Of a stretch of DNA of 64,000 bases, positions 17,329 through 25,260 are shown piece after piece. The notes beneath the pieces are model-generated. The model was not told the origin of the DNA. It saw only the letters and a list, made by a program, of their open reading frames with translations, and did no database searches. This DNA is from Providencia sp. (lineage in GTDB: Bacteria; Pseudomonadota; Gammaproteobacteria; Enterobacterales; Enterobacteriaceae): positions 226,310 to 290,309 of the forward strand of contig NZ_DOEH01000023.1 of NCBI RefSeq assembly GCF_003533305.1, in the 5' to 3' direction. Both the position numbers and the translations under genes were made by a program. The first letter of the stretch is position 1. Every line of letters starts with the position of its first letter.

Positions 17329-18033
17329 ATGAATGTACTATTTTTAAAGATTAAATGGTTTTTAACAACTAAATGGGCTATTTATTCCTTTGGAATATTC
17401 AGTATTTCATTGATACTTATGGTTAAATCTATGGCAAATTCAAACCCTGAACAATTAACGATACTCGCTGAAAAAGGTCAACTTAGTGCGGTGCAACAAC
17501 GCATTGAACAAGGGGCTGATATCGAACAGCGTGATCCTCGCTTACGCACGCCATTAATGGCGGCCACTCATGCTAATCAAATTGATGTCGCCCGTTATCT
17601 TATTGAGCAGGGCGCAGATGTTAATGCGGTAGATGCAATGCAAGACACCCCTTATTTATATGCAGGTGCGCGAGGTTTGCAAGAAATTCTTGAGATGACG
17701 CTCAGTCATGGTGCAAATTTAAAAAGTACCAATCGTTATGGCGGTACAGCGTTGATCCCTGCGGCCGAACGCGGACATGTTAAAACCGTGAAAACACTGA
17801 TTGATGCGGGTGTTGATGTTAATCATGTTAACCGATTAGGTTGGACTGCATTAATCGAAGCGATCATTCTAGGTGATGGCAGTGATAAATATGCCACAAT
17901 CGTGACGATGCTGATTGAAGGGGGCGCTGATGTTAATCTCGCAGATGCGTCAGGTAATACGCCATTAGTCCTCGCAAAAGATAAGGGTTATCGCCATCTT
18001 ATCGCGATCCTCGAACGTTCAGGCGCTAAATAA
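17329..18033 (+). CDS. Ankyrin-repeat protein with N-terminal membrane segment
   Basis: About 234 residues. A hydrophobic segment at residues ~15-35 (IYSFGIFSISLILMVK) acts as signal anchor or signal peptide. It is followed by roughly five ankyrin repeats with the standard elements LLI-GADVN, TPLMAATHANQIDVARYLIEQ, GGTALIPAAERGHVKTVKTLI and GNTPLVLAKDKGY. The protein is therefore likely periplasmic or membrane-tethered, binding a partner through the repeats. The ATG at 17329 is preferred over GTG at 17326 because of AAGGAG at 17316-17321. It lies divergent from the LysR gene and 53 bases before a transporter gene. Function unknown. Confidence 0.85.
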   Translation: MNVLFLKIKWFLTTKWAIYSFGIFSISLILMVKSMANSNPEQLTILAEKGQLSAVQQRIEQGADIEQRDPRLRTPLMAATHANQIDVARYLIEQGADVNAVDAMQDTPYLYAGARGLQEILEMTLSHGANLKSTNRYGGTALIPAAERGHVKTVKTLIDAGVDVNHVNRLGWTALIEAIILGDGSDKYATIVTMLIEGGADVNLADASGNTPLVLAKDKGYRHLIAILERSGAK

Positions 18034-18086
18034 GGCGAGATAAACAGTTTTGTAGCAGAACATTAGCAGTAGGAATAAGTGGGTTA

Positions 18087-19271
18087 ATGAATAAACCAAT
18101 TGCATCATCGTTAGGCTTAGTCGCCACTATTATCTTAGTTGGCATTAACTTACGACCTTTTATGACAGGGCCGGGGCCAGTTATTGACGATATCATCCGA
18201 ACGACAGGGATGAGCTATCAAGATATTTCGTTATTGACCTTATTACCAATGCTACTTATGGGCGTTGGTGCGCTGATTGTGCCCGCACTGAATCGGCGTT
18301 TGGGCGAGCGCCTTGGTATCAGTATAGCGATGCTATTACTGCTATTGGGATCATTTACGCGACTCTTTGTCACGACAGGCTCTGCGCTATTATTGACGGC
18401 TTTTTTGTGTGGCCTTGGCGCGGCTTATATACAGGCTGTATTTCCGGGGATGATTAAGTCTCGATTTCCCAAAAAAATGGCCACAATGACCGGGCTCTAT
18501 TCTGCAACCTTGATGGTGGGCGGGGCAATTGGCGTACAGTTAACGCCAATATTGTCGAAAACATCAGGACATTGGCAGCAGGCATTGGCTTGGCTTGCTC
18601 TTCCTGCATTGATTGCGCTTATCGCTGTGTTGATAAATATTCGGTCCACTAGCGCGATGTCTGATACTGGGCAAAACTCGATATGGATTTTTCTCACTAA
18701 ACCGCGAGCATGGCTGTTAATGATAGGGTTTGGTTTAGTGAATGCAGGTTATGGCACGGTAGTGACTTGGTTGGCGCCTTTTTTCCAAGAGCAGGGGATG
18801 AGCGCACAAAAAAGTGGTTCTTTTGTTGCGATGTTAACTGTTTTTCAAGCGGCAGCTGCATTGATGATCCCGGTCTTGGCTTCCCATAATATTGATCGCC
18901 GCTTTTGGTTAATGATGACGCTAATCAGTCAAGTGTTAGGATTTGCCGGGTTGATGCTATTGCCTAATTTTGTGCCACTTGTCTGGGTCGGTTTATTGGG
19001 CTGTGGGCTTGGGGGTAGTTTTGCCTTGACGATTATTACGTCACTCGATCATTTACCCCATCCGGCAAGCGCTGGGGTATTAACCTCATTGATGCAGGCG
19101 GGTGGCTTTATTATTGCGGGTTTTGGCCCTTTATTAGCGGCTTGGGTGCATCAAGTTAGCCAAGGTTTTGGCTGGGTATGGGCAATACATATCGTGATGG
19201 TGTTAATAACATTATTATTGTTTTTGCGTTTGAATCCACAAGGCTACAGCCGGATTTTTAGCGTAAAGTGA
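18087..19271 (+). CDS. MFS transporter of the CynX/NimT family
   Basis: Inner-membrane carrier of 394 residues with about 12 hydrophobic segments. The opening LVGINLRPFMTGPGPVIDDI is typical of the CynX/NimT group (cyanate or 2-nitroimidazole transporters), and RLGERLGISIAM and FPKKMATMTGLYS are MFS loop elements. Substrate cannot be assigned from sequence. It follows the ankyrin gene closely in the same direction and may be controlled by the LysR protein. Confidence 0.85.
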   Translation: MNKPIASSLGLVATIILVGINLRPFMTGPGPVIDDIIRTTGMSYQDISLLTLLPMLLMGVGALIVPALNRRLGERLGISIAMLLLLLGSFTRLFVTTGSALLLTAFLCGLGAAYIQAVFPGMIKSRFPKKMATMTGLYSATLMVGGAIGVQLTPILSKTSGHWQQALAWLALPALIALIAVLINIRSTSAMSDTGQNSIWIFLTKPRAWLLMIGFGLVNAGYGTVVTWLAPFFQEQGMSAQKSGSFVAMLTVFQAAAALMIPVLASHNIDRRFWLMMTLISQVLGFAGLMLLPNFVPLVWVGLLGCGLGGSFALTIITSLDHLPHPASAGVLTSLMQAGGFIIAGFGPLLAAWVHQVSQGFGWVWAIHIVMVLITLLLFLRLNPQGYSRIFSVK

Positions 19272-19286
19272 ATAATTTCATAGTAC

Positions 19287-19315
19287 ATGATGCAAATGAT
19301 AATCATTGTTATTTT
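19287..19315 (+). promoter_or_regulatory. Fur box
   Basis: The stretch GCAAATGATAATCATTGTT at 19292-19310 contains the 13-base perfect palindrome AATGATAATCATT and is close to the Fur consensus. It sits about 60 bases before the start of a decayed regulator gene, so it would have made that gene iron-repressed. Confidence 0.75.
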
Positions 19316-19368
19316 CTTGTTTCTTTGTCAAGTTAGCTGCAAATTTGTTCATCTTTTAAAGAGCCATT

Positions 19369-19590
19369 ATGCAGCAACGCATCGAAGAAAAACTCAGTCT
19401 TGCCCACTCAAATCGTGAAGAACGACAAATAGGACAACATATCCGTATCTGTCGTGGCGAATTTTTAATCGCAAATGACCTTAGTATTGATGAAGAGCAA
19501 AATGCAGGACTTAAAATTGTCGCGATTCACCAAGGTGGAATGGGCTGTCGCAGTAGCGAGAACATGGTAAAAAGGCCTTTATGGTATGGG
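19369..19590 (+). pseudogene. 5' remnant of an AraC-type (PchR/YbtA-like) siderophore regulator
   Basis: About 65 codons remain, opening MQQRIEEKLSLAHSNREERQ and continuing through GEFLIANDLSIDEEQNAGLKIVAIHQG. I read this as the N-terminal sensing part of a PchR-like regulator. No AraC DNA-binding domain follows; the frame runs into receptor sequence. The Fur box upstream and the receptor remnant downstream support an iron-uptake origin. A deletion fusing the regulator start to the receptor is the simplest model. The family call is tentative. Confidence 0.45.
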
Positions 19591-20218
19591 GCGCATCAAA
19601 GTTATTGAACCTGTAACCGTGATCGTCTATGCCCGTGATAGCTGGTGGGATGTGAAAACGCCAACTGCGAAATTTACCGAAGATGGACGAATCACCCCCT
19701 ATGGTGGCGTGATTTGGGACTTTGCACAAGACTGGTCGCTGTATGGTAGCTATTCGACGGTTTATCAGCCACAAACTGGCAGAACGTTGAGCGGTAAAAT
19801 GCTCAAGCCGGTAGAAGGTCAAACCCTTGAAGGTGGGGTGAAAGCTGGTTTGCTAAATGGCAGTCTGAATTTATCCGGTGTGATTTATCAAATCGATATA
19901 AAAAATAATCCACAAATCGACCCTGAACATCCATCAGGCGGATTTAATAATTATTTTGTCAGTGGCGGCAAAGTACGTAGTCAAGGTTTTGAACTTGAAG
20001 GTGTTGGTTTTATCACGTCGTTTTGGGATGTATCAGTCGGTTATACCTATACTGACACCAAATATCTTGATGATAGCCTTTGTCGCATTATTAGTGACAT
20101 TGTCCCATTATCGTTATATGCAACGGTTACAGATAAAAGAAGTTTAAATTTTGTATTAACATTATATTTAAAAACTGACTTCAGCTATATACTGAAGTCA
20201 GTTTTAGTTAGTGGCTGA
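19586..20218 (+). pseudogene. Truncated TonB-dependent siderophore receptor
   Basis: About 165 residues of a FhuE/FpvA-like outer-membrane receptor barrel survive: VTVIVYARDSWWDVKTPTAKF, RITPYGGVIWDFAQDWSLYG, YSTVYQPQTG, LSGKMLKPVEGQTLEGGVKAG and VSVGYTYTDTKYLDDS. The signal peptide, TonB box, plug and first half of the barrel are missing, and after about 20075 the frame continues into unrelated residues, so the C-terminal strands are also lost. A full receptor has about 700 residues. It cannot form a pore and is a decay product. Confidence 0.8.
20171..20205. terminator. Strong bidirectional hairpin
   Basis: AAAACTGACTTCAG (20171-20184) pairs perfectly over 14 bp with CTGAAGTCAGTTTT (20192-20205) around a 7-base loop. 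The A and T ends give a terminator-like tail on both strands. It separates the plus-strand receptor remnant from the minus-strand fimbrial operon ending at 20236. Confidence 0.8.
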
Positions 20219-20235
20219 ATATGAAATATTTAGCA

Positions 20236-20511
20236 CTATGGTGATAATTTAAAAGAAATTTCCTTTTGTAAGTCACTTTCTTGGCCTCGTTGTTCAAGAA
20301 AATAATTTAAATCACATTGCAAAACATTGGCAAAGATACAAAGGCGATAAATAGTGAAGTTTTGTGTTCCACGTTCATAACGCGAAATTTGTTGTTGACT
20401 CAATCCTGTATTTTGACCAAGTGTACTCGCACTCCAACCTAACGTTAGGCGTCTTTTGCGAATAAGTTGGCCAATATGGTCATTTTTAATGTTACTATTA
20501 TATTTTTTCAT
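20236..20511 (-). CDS. MrpJ-like fimbria-linked HTH regulator
   Basis: XRE-family protein of 91 residues. The HTH spans about residues 12-52: LIRKRRLTLGWSASTLGQNTGLSQQQISRYERG. The SQQQ-SRYERG block is the signature I associate with MrpJ and its paralogues, which close many Proteus and Providencia fimbrial operons and repress flagellar genes when fimbriae are made. It is the last gene of this fimbrial locus, 14 bases after the ligase-like gene. Its likely role is switching from motility to adhesion; that is inference from the family. Confidence 0.85.
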   Translation of the reverse strand: MKKYNSNIKNDHIGQLIRKRRLTLGWSASTLGQNTGLSQQQISRYERGTQNFTIYRLCIFANVLQCDLNYFLEQRGQESDLQKEISFKLSP

Positions 20512-20525
20512 GGTTTTTCTCTTAT

Positions 20526-22001
20526 TTATATAGCGTTATTGCTATTAGTTATATTTATAGGAAGCGAGCTTCCATTATTATTTTGTGTAATTTTATTTGT
20601 ACTTAATTTTATTTCTTGATTAAGGTCGTTTTCATAAATAGATTGTTCTCTATTGAGTATAAATAGACCGATAATAAAAATGGCTAGTGCAATAAAGGAA
20701 ACAACAAAACCAAATAGATGCGATAGTTTTCTATTGATATAAAATAATGATTGTGTCTTTAATGGGAATGCCACATCAGAAAAAGACAAAAATAATATAA
20801 TCATTCCCCAATGTAATGCGGATAAAAGGAATGGATATTTTATATTGCTATAAATAATCATAGGAGTTATTGATAGGATTATAGCTAAAGAATAACCATT
20901 CCCGTTTTCTTTGTATTTTATAAACGATTGAAAAGCTATGTAAACTCCTCCAGTTAGAACGAGGGACATAAAAATAAGGTTAATATACCCCCCCGTCATA
21001 ATCCAAAGAAATATTTCATTGTGTGAGCGTGGAGTGATAAAATATTGTATATTTAAAAAAGGTAATGTTATTTTGTTATGATTGCTTTCCTGTAATAATA
21101 TATCGCTCCATAACTCATAAGGTTGTTCAAAAAATAAAGTCATAGAAAAACGTAATATTTGATTAAGATAAAATTGATTAACAAGAAAATCATCTATACT
21201 TTCAATGCGTTCATTTATGAGATAAGCGCTCATCAATAACGCAAAAAAAATAATCAAATAACTGCCAATGAACCTAGCCTTGTTTTTTTTGTAAAAAAGA
21301 AAAGTGAAAATAAACATGCAAATGATAAAAATAAGTATAGATGTTATCGCTTGAAATAAAATAATCATTAAAGTGAAAATAAATATTAAAATGCCAATGG
21401 CAGTAATGCGGAATTGTTCATTTCGTTTGGATGATAGCCTAAATTGCGATAATATTAATGTTGTTAATGATAATAAACAGGCGGTAGATATGTTGATTGA
21501 TAGCACATTAATATGCTGAGACAAACCATTTGAACGCATTTCCTCTGCAAAATAAAAAGCATCAGATTCAAATAAATATTGGTAAAAGGCTAATATTGCC
21601 TGTATGCCAACTACTGCAATGTAACCGTAGATACAGAAAAACTGTATTGACCATTTATTCTTAAGTTGTAAGCCCACAATATAAAATAATACGCCACCAG
21701 TAATACCTGACCAATACCAAAGGTCAAGTTCCTGATTAGCTTTTTTTGAAAATATTAAACTCACTACTAAAATAATTAAGGCTAAACAATAACAAAGAGC
21801 AGGTAAGGTAATCACAATTCTACTTTTTCGATAGGCAACACTAAAGGCTACGCTGGCGATGATTAAAATAATCGCCAGCCAACTAATGATGTTTTGTAGT
21901 AACGCTTGGCGTAAACTACTTAAACTATCGATGTAAATTATATTGGCTATATTCCAAATGATATATATACCAATAAAAATTGCACGTGAGAATTTAACCA
22001 T
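20526..22001 (-). CDS. O-antigen ligase / PglL-type oligosaccharyltransferase-like membrane protein
   Basis: Polytopic inner-membrane protein of 491 residues with about 11-12 hydrophobic segments. The large periplasmic loop carries PRSHNEIFLWIMTGG with His327-Asn-Glu, the Wzy_C hallmark, followed by KYPFLLSALHW (residues ~389-398), which resembles the region after the loop in PglL/PilO-type O-oligosaccharyltransferases. Such enzymes move lipid-linked glycans to a sugar acceptor (WaaL) or to Ser/Thr of pilins and other proteins (PglL/PilO). The tail after residue 450 is rich in Asn, Ser and Thr. It lies between the adhesin-like gene and the mrpJ-like gene on one strand, so it belongs to the fimbrial operon; pilin glycosylation is the natural hypothesis but unproven. 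No strong ribosome binding site was seen before the ATG. Confidence 0.7.
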   Translation of the reverse strand: MVKFSRAIFIGIYIIWNIANIIYIDSLSSLRQALLQNIISWLAIILIIASVAFSVAYRKSRIVITLPALCYCLALIILVVSLIFSKKANQELDLWYWSGITGGVLFYIVGLQLKNKWSIQFFCIYGYIAVVGIQAILAFYQYLFESDAFYFAEEMRSNGLSQHINVLSINISTACLLSLTTLILSQFRLSSKRNEQFRITAIGILIFIFTLMIILFQAITSILIFIICMFIFTFLFYKKNKARFIGSYLIIFFALLMSAYLINERIESIDDFLVNQFYLNQILRFSMTLFFEQPYELWSDILLQESNHNKITLPFLNIQYFITPRSHNEIFLWIMTGGYINLIFMSLVLTGGVYIAFQSFIKYKENGNGYSLAIILSITPMIIYSNIKYPFLLSALHWGMIILFLSFSDVAFPLKTQSLFYINRKLSHLFGFVVSFIALAIFIIGLFILNREQSIYENDLNQEIKLSTNKITQNNNGSSLPINITNSNNAI

Positions 22002-22029
22002 TTTATTATTTATTCATTTGTCGTTAAGA

Positions 22030-23085
22030 TTATAAATAAGTCGCAATTAGCCAAGCGTTTCCTTTATACTTTCCTGGCTTAGCATTGGAGCCTGAAATAC
22101 GACTTTCAATTTGAATTGTTTTGATTTTATTGATATTAGCAACGAAGCTTTTTCCACGCTGATTACTTTCTGCATCATATAATGTTAATTCAGAGTAAAT
22201 GGTATTACTACCTGACTTTAATGGAACACGTTTTTGAGGGTCATTATCGGTAGCGTAATCTAAGCTGAATTTAGCTTTTACTGCTTTATCATTATTGCAC
22301 TGATAAGTTATAGTTCGGATTGCTTTACTCCCGAATTCAGCCGCATCCAAGATCTTATGGTCAATATTTAAATTATCAATACTTGATTTACAGTCTGAAG
22401 GGAAATTAATCATTGAGCTTGTTAACTCTATTTTTATTGTTGCACTATTTTCTGATATTGGACTCATATTAGGCTTATAAGTATCTTGGAACATCACTGA
22501 ATAGCCTGCAATCGTTGCTTGTGGAATTATTATTTTACCATCAATAGGAATGGTTTTAACAAAAACTCTAATTTCAAAAGGGAAAAGAGTTTTGAAATTA
22601 GAGGGATCTAAAGGACCTGTATTAGAAATAGAACAACCAATAGAAGGTATATTTACCCATTGAGTTGTTAAAGATTTGCTGGAGTACATCGTAACATAAG
22701 TATTAGAATTTATTTTGTATACGTCGTATCCATTAATAGTGAAGCCTGCTTTTGGTATATATGAAAATATACGATGATAAGCATATTTTGCATCTAAATA
22801 GCCGGGGCCTAAAACATAGTCTGTACGACAATTAACCGTACCAGTAGCTTGTGATGTATTTTCATTAACGATAATTCCTTCTTGATTGGGTGGCGTTATA
22901 GAATAATATTTTTCTCCATTACTTCCTGTTATTAAAGAATTATTAATTTTAGCATTGTAAGAGGATAAATTTATTATATAGCTACCACCAGTATTAGTGT
23001 AACGAGTTAGAGCATGAGATAAATTACTATAGAAAAATAGCAATATGAGTATCGAAATTAAGGGAGTTATTTTTACCTTTTTCAC
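22030..23085 (-). CDS. Putative fimbrial adhesin/tip subunit
   Basis: Secreted protein of 351 residues with a signal peptide ending near LSHALTR. The N-terminal half has no pilin pattern. The C-terminal part has Cys in FPSDCKSSID and ITYQCNNDK with DAAEFGSKAIRTI between, and ends KPGKYKGNAWLIATYL, the layout of a pilin domain. It starts with GTG, with GGAAC upstream. Size and late position fit a two-domain tip adhesin. It is not clearly related to the adhesin-like protein of the first operon. Confidence 0.65.
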   Translation of the reverse strand: MKKVKITPLISILILLFFYSNLSHALTRYTNTGGSYIINLSSYNAKINNSLITGSNGEKYYSITPPNQEGIIVNENTSQATGTVNCRTDYVLGPGYLDAKYAYHRIFSYIPKAGFTINGYDVYKINSNTYVTMYSSKSLTTQWVNIPSIGCSISNTGPLDPSNFKTLFPFEIRVFVKTIPIDGKIIIPQATIAGYSVMFQDTYKPNMSPISENSATIKIELTSSMINFPSDCKSSIDNLNIDHKILDAAEFGSKAIRTITYQCNNDKAVKAKFSLDYATDNDPQKRVPLKSGSNTIYSELTLYDAESNQRGKSFVANINKIKTIQIESRISGSNAKPGKYKGNAWLIATYL

Positions 23086-23100
23086 TGTTCCAGCCCTATA

Positions 23101-23607
23101 TTAAATATAATCAATCATGAGAGAGATAGCGGCTCGAAATGGGCCGCCTTGCAAATCTTCAATTTTTTTATCTGTGACGAGTTGTGCTTCTATCGCGAAG
23201 AAACCTTTTGAATCATTAGTTGTTGGTATGATTTTTTTCCATTCATAAAAAGGAAGAGAGGAGACTTGGCCCTCTTGGACGAAACGAATTCCTAGTCCGT
23301 CAATGTTGGTTGTAAGTACAGGTATACCGTTAATCAAGGCGGTGTCACCATCTTTAGGTGAGAGATACATTTGTAAGCCTTTTTTTACATCGCATTTTTC
23401 GATTACAAGCTGGAATGTTTTTTTTGTTTCTGGAATTCTTTCAGCATTGACATCTGAAAAATTTACTGTCAGTTCTTTTTCACCATTAGTACTTGTCACG
23501 ACACAAGCAGGACTAATAAGTGTTGCCTCTAAGGTAATGTAAACGTCGCTGTAGGTGATTGCGGGGAAAAATAGCAAAAATAGTGCAAAGTTACGTATTA
23601 TATTCAT
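23101..23607 (-). CDS. Minor fimbrial subunit
   Basis: Pilin-type subunit of 168 residues. Signal peptide to about AITYSDV, then ITLEATLISPACVV, ELTVNFSDVNAERIPETKKTFQLVIEKCDV with the second Cys of the conserved disulfide, GLGIRFV, and the closing FRAAISLMIDYI donor-like strand. It would be an adaptor or minor shaft subunit. It is 11 bases after the preceding subunit gene and 15 bases before the adhesin-like gene. Confidence 0.88.
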   Translation of the reverse strand: MNIIRNFALFLLFFPAITYSDVYITLEATLISPACVVTSTNGEKELTVNFSDVNAERIPETKKTFQLVIEKCDVKKGLQMYLSPKDGDTALINGIPVLTTNIDGLGIRFVQEGQVSSLPFYEWKKIIPTTNDSKGFFAIEAQLVTDKKIEDLQGGPFRAAISLMIDYI

Positions 23608-23618
23608 TGGGATTTTCC

Positions 23619-24152
23619 TTATATATAGTCTAGGTTAAAAGTCACCAATGCTGAAAAATCACCCGGTTTTAGACGATCAATCCAAGGTTTTTTTGCATAT
23701 ACACCGAGAAGCAAGGTATTAACTGAATCTTTACCGACTTGAGTGATTTTACTGATATCAATAGGTACATTAAATTTGAGTTCTTTACCCTCATTATCAG
23801 TTAATGCTAATAAAATGTTGGTAACACCATTTGTCATTACATAACTGATCCCATTATTAGTTATTATTTTTTCAGAGCTTAGTGTAATTTTAATCGTTTT
23901 ATTCATAGCCATCGTAGTGCAGTTAACAATATCCAATTGAAAAGGTTGAATATCTGAGCGTCCTAGGTTTTCCAACGTAGAGAATCGTAAGTTAGGGAGG
24001 GTAATTTCTTTTTTAAGTGCGTCGTCGGATAATTTGCAGCCGTTAGTGAGTAAATTACCCTCAAAATTAACTACTAAACCATTTGCTAAACTATTATTTC
24101 CTACCAACAATAGTAGGTAAGCACCTAGTATTAACGACAAAAATTTAGTCAT
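23619..24152 (-). CDS. Minor fimbrial subunit
   Basis: Pilin-type subunit of 177 residues. Signal peptide to about NSLANGL, then VNFEGNLLTNGCKLSD, the second Cys in FQLDIVNCTTMA, and the C-terminal FSALVTFNLDYI. Layout matches MrpE/F/G-like minor pilins. It overlaps the upstream small gene by 8 bases, so translation is probably coupled. Confidence 0.88.
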   Translation of the reverse strand: MTKFLSLILGAYLLLLVGNNSLANGLVVNFEGNLLTNGCKLSDDALKKEITLPNLRFSTLENLGRSDIQPFQLDIVNCTTMAMNKTIKITLSSEKIITNNGISYVMTNGVTNILLALTDNEGKELKFNVPIDISKITQVGKDSVNTLLLGVYAKKPWIDRLKPGDFSALVTFNLDYI

Positions 24153-24489
24153 AATGCATCTCCAAACGATAATTAAAATTGTTGGCGATAACTGAGAATG
24201 AAAAAATATTATCTAAAGGTGGTGCTGATAGCACATGCTTCGTTTTCTCTGAAACAAGAGAAAATGGAAGCCAAAGGTGCTTTTTTTGCGTTATCGAGAT
24301 GCAATGAGTAAAATTTGTACTGATTCGATAAATCGGTTCGCCGCTCAGATTAATACCAAGCTGCGTTGCGACTCGTGGTAGGCACGGAGACATCGCAAAA
24401 TGATACATAACCGGGGTATTTTGTGGCGTAATTGCAGGTGCCGTTGTGGGTATTATCAGCATCCATAACCCTAATTGATGTATTTTCAT
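24145..24489 (-). CDS. Small secreted protein of the fimbrial operon, unrecognised
   Basis: About 114 residues with a signal peptide (MKIHQLGLWMLIIPTTAPA) and two Cys in the mature part (SPCLPRV, FTHCISI), spaced about as in a pilin disulfide. It ends in FNYRLEMHYD, like a pilin closing strand. It is shorter than any normal subunit. The ATG at 24489 has AAGGAG seven bases upstream; a start six codons earlier overlaps that site. It lies between the chaperone and the minor subunits. It may be a divergent or reduced minor pilin; I do not recognise a family. Confidence 0.6.
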   Translation of the reverse strand: MKIHQLGLWMLIIPTTAPAITPQNTPVMYHFAMSPCLPRVATQLGINLSGEPIYRISTNFTHCISITQKKHLWLPFSLVSEKTKHVLSAPPLDNIFSFSVIANNFNYRLEMHYD

Positions 24490-24517
24490 GCTAACGCTCC
24501 TTTTCATTTTATGTGAA

Positions 24518-25246
24518 TTATTTGGTCACACTGCATTGTGTGGCTTGGCATTTAAATGCGAGCGTTGGTTTACCGCCGTAATCATTGATATAGGTTAAAT
24601 GAGGTGTCGTCAGTTTCGCTGATTTAAATGTATGTGTTGATTTTGGTGCGATCATCACCGCTTCAAAGTCGGTTTCTTCAGAGAATTTTTTGCTGTTACC
24701 AAAGCCAATGACAGTGATATGAAAAGGTGTTGAATTATTTAATTGGTAGCCTTGTGCGGATTGCGTCAGTGTTAATTGATTGGTCCACTCTTTCTTGCTT
24801 TCGGCCACAATTGCTTCCGGGCGATAAAACAGTTTAACTCGGCTTTGTAAGGCGATCTGCAATACGCCAGCCTCTGTTGATGTAGGCGGAATTTCCCTTA
24901 AGTTATAATAAAATAGTGACTCTCTATCCTGAGGTAATTTTGCAATTTCAGGGCTCGTACTTAAACGAACAATACTGCTTGATTGTGGTTCCATTCTTTG
25001 GATAGGTGGCGTAGTAACAATAGGACCCGTGACTAATTTTTTGCCTGCTGCATTTTCCAACCAAGATTGGGCAAGATAAGGTTGTTCTGCATTATCATTA
25101 CGGATAGTAATATTGGTAGATTGCTGATTACCATCAAAAATAATACGGGTACGATCAAGAGTGACCGCGGCTTGTGCAATACTAATTGCACCAATAATTG
25201 TTATTAAGCCTGTGGCACGAATTAAAAAAGGTAAATTAAATTTCAT
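24518..25246 (-). CDS. Periplasmic fimbrial chaperone
   Basis: PapD-like chaperone of about 242 residues. Signal peptide to about ISIAQAAV, then LDRTRIIFDGNQQSTNITI, PYLAQSWLEN, TPPIQRMEPQSSSIVRL (subunit-binding site), DRESLFYYNLREIPP, RVKLFYRPEAI and the C-terminal LTYINDYGG. The ATG at 25246 follows the usher stop by 14 bases with AAGAG upstream; a TTG at 25270 in the same frame overlaps the usher and is unlikely. It is the only chaperone in this locus. Confidence 0.93.
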   Translation of the reverse strand: MKFNLPFLIRATGLITIIGAISIAQAAVTLDRTRIIFDGNQQSTNITIRNDNAEQPYLAQSWLENAAGKKLVTGPIVTTPPIQRMEPQSSSIVRLSTSPEIAKLPQDRESLFYYNLREIPPTSTEAGVLQIALQSRVKLFYRPEAIVAESKKEWTNQLTLTQSAQGYQLNNSTPFHITVIGFGNSKKFSEETDFEAVMIAPKSTHTFKSAKLTTPHLTYINDYGGKPTLAFKCQATQCSVTK

Positions 25247-25260
25247 CTTAGTTCTCTTGT

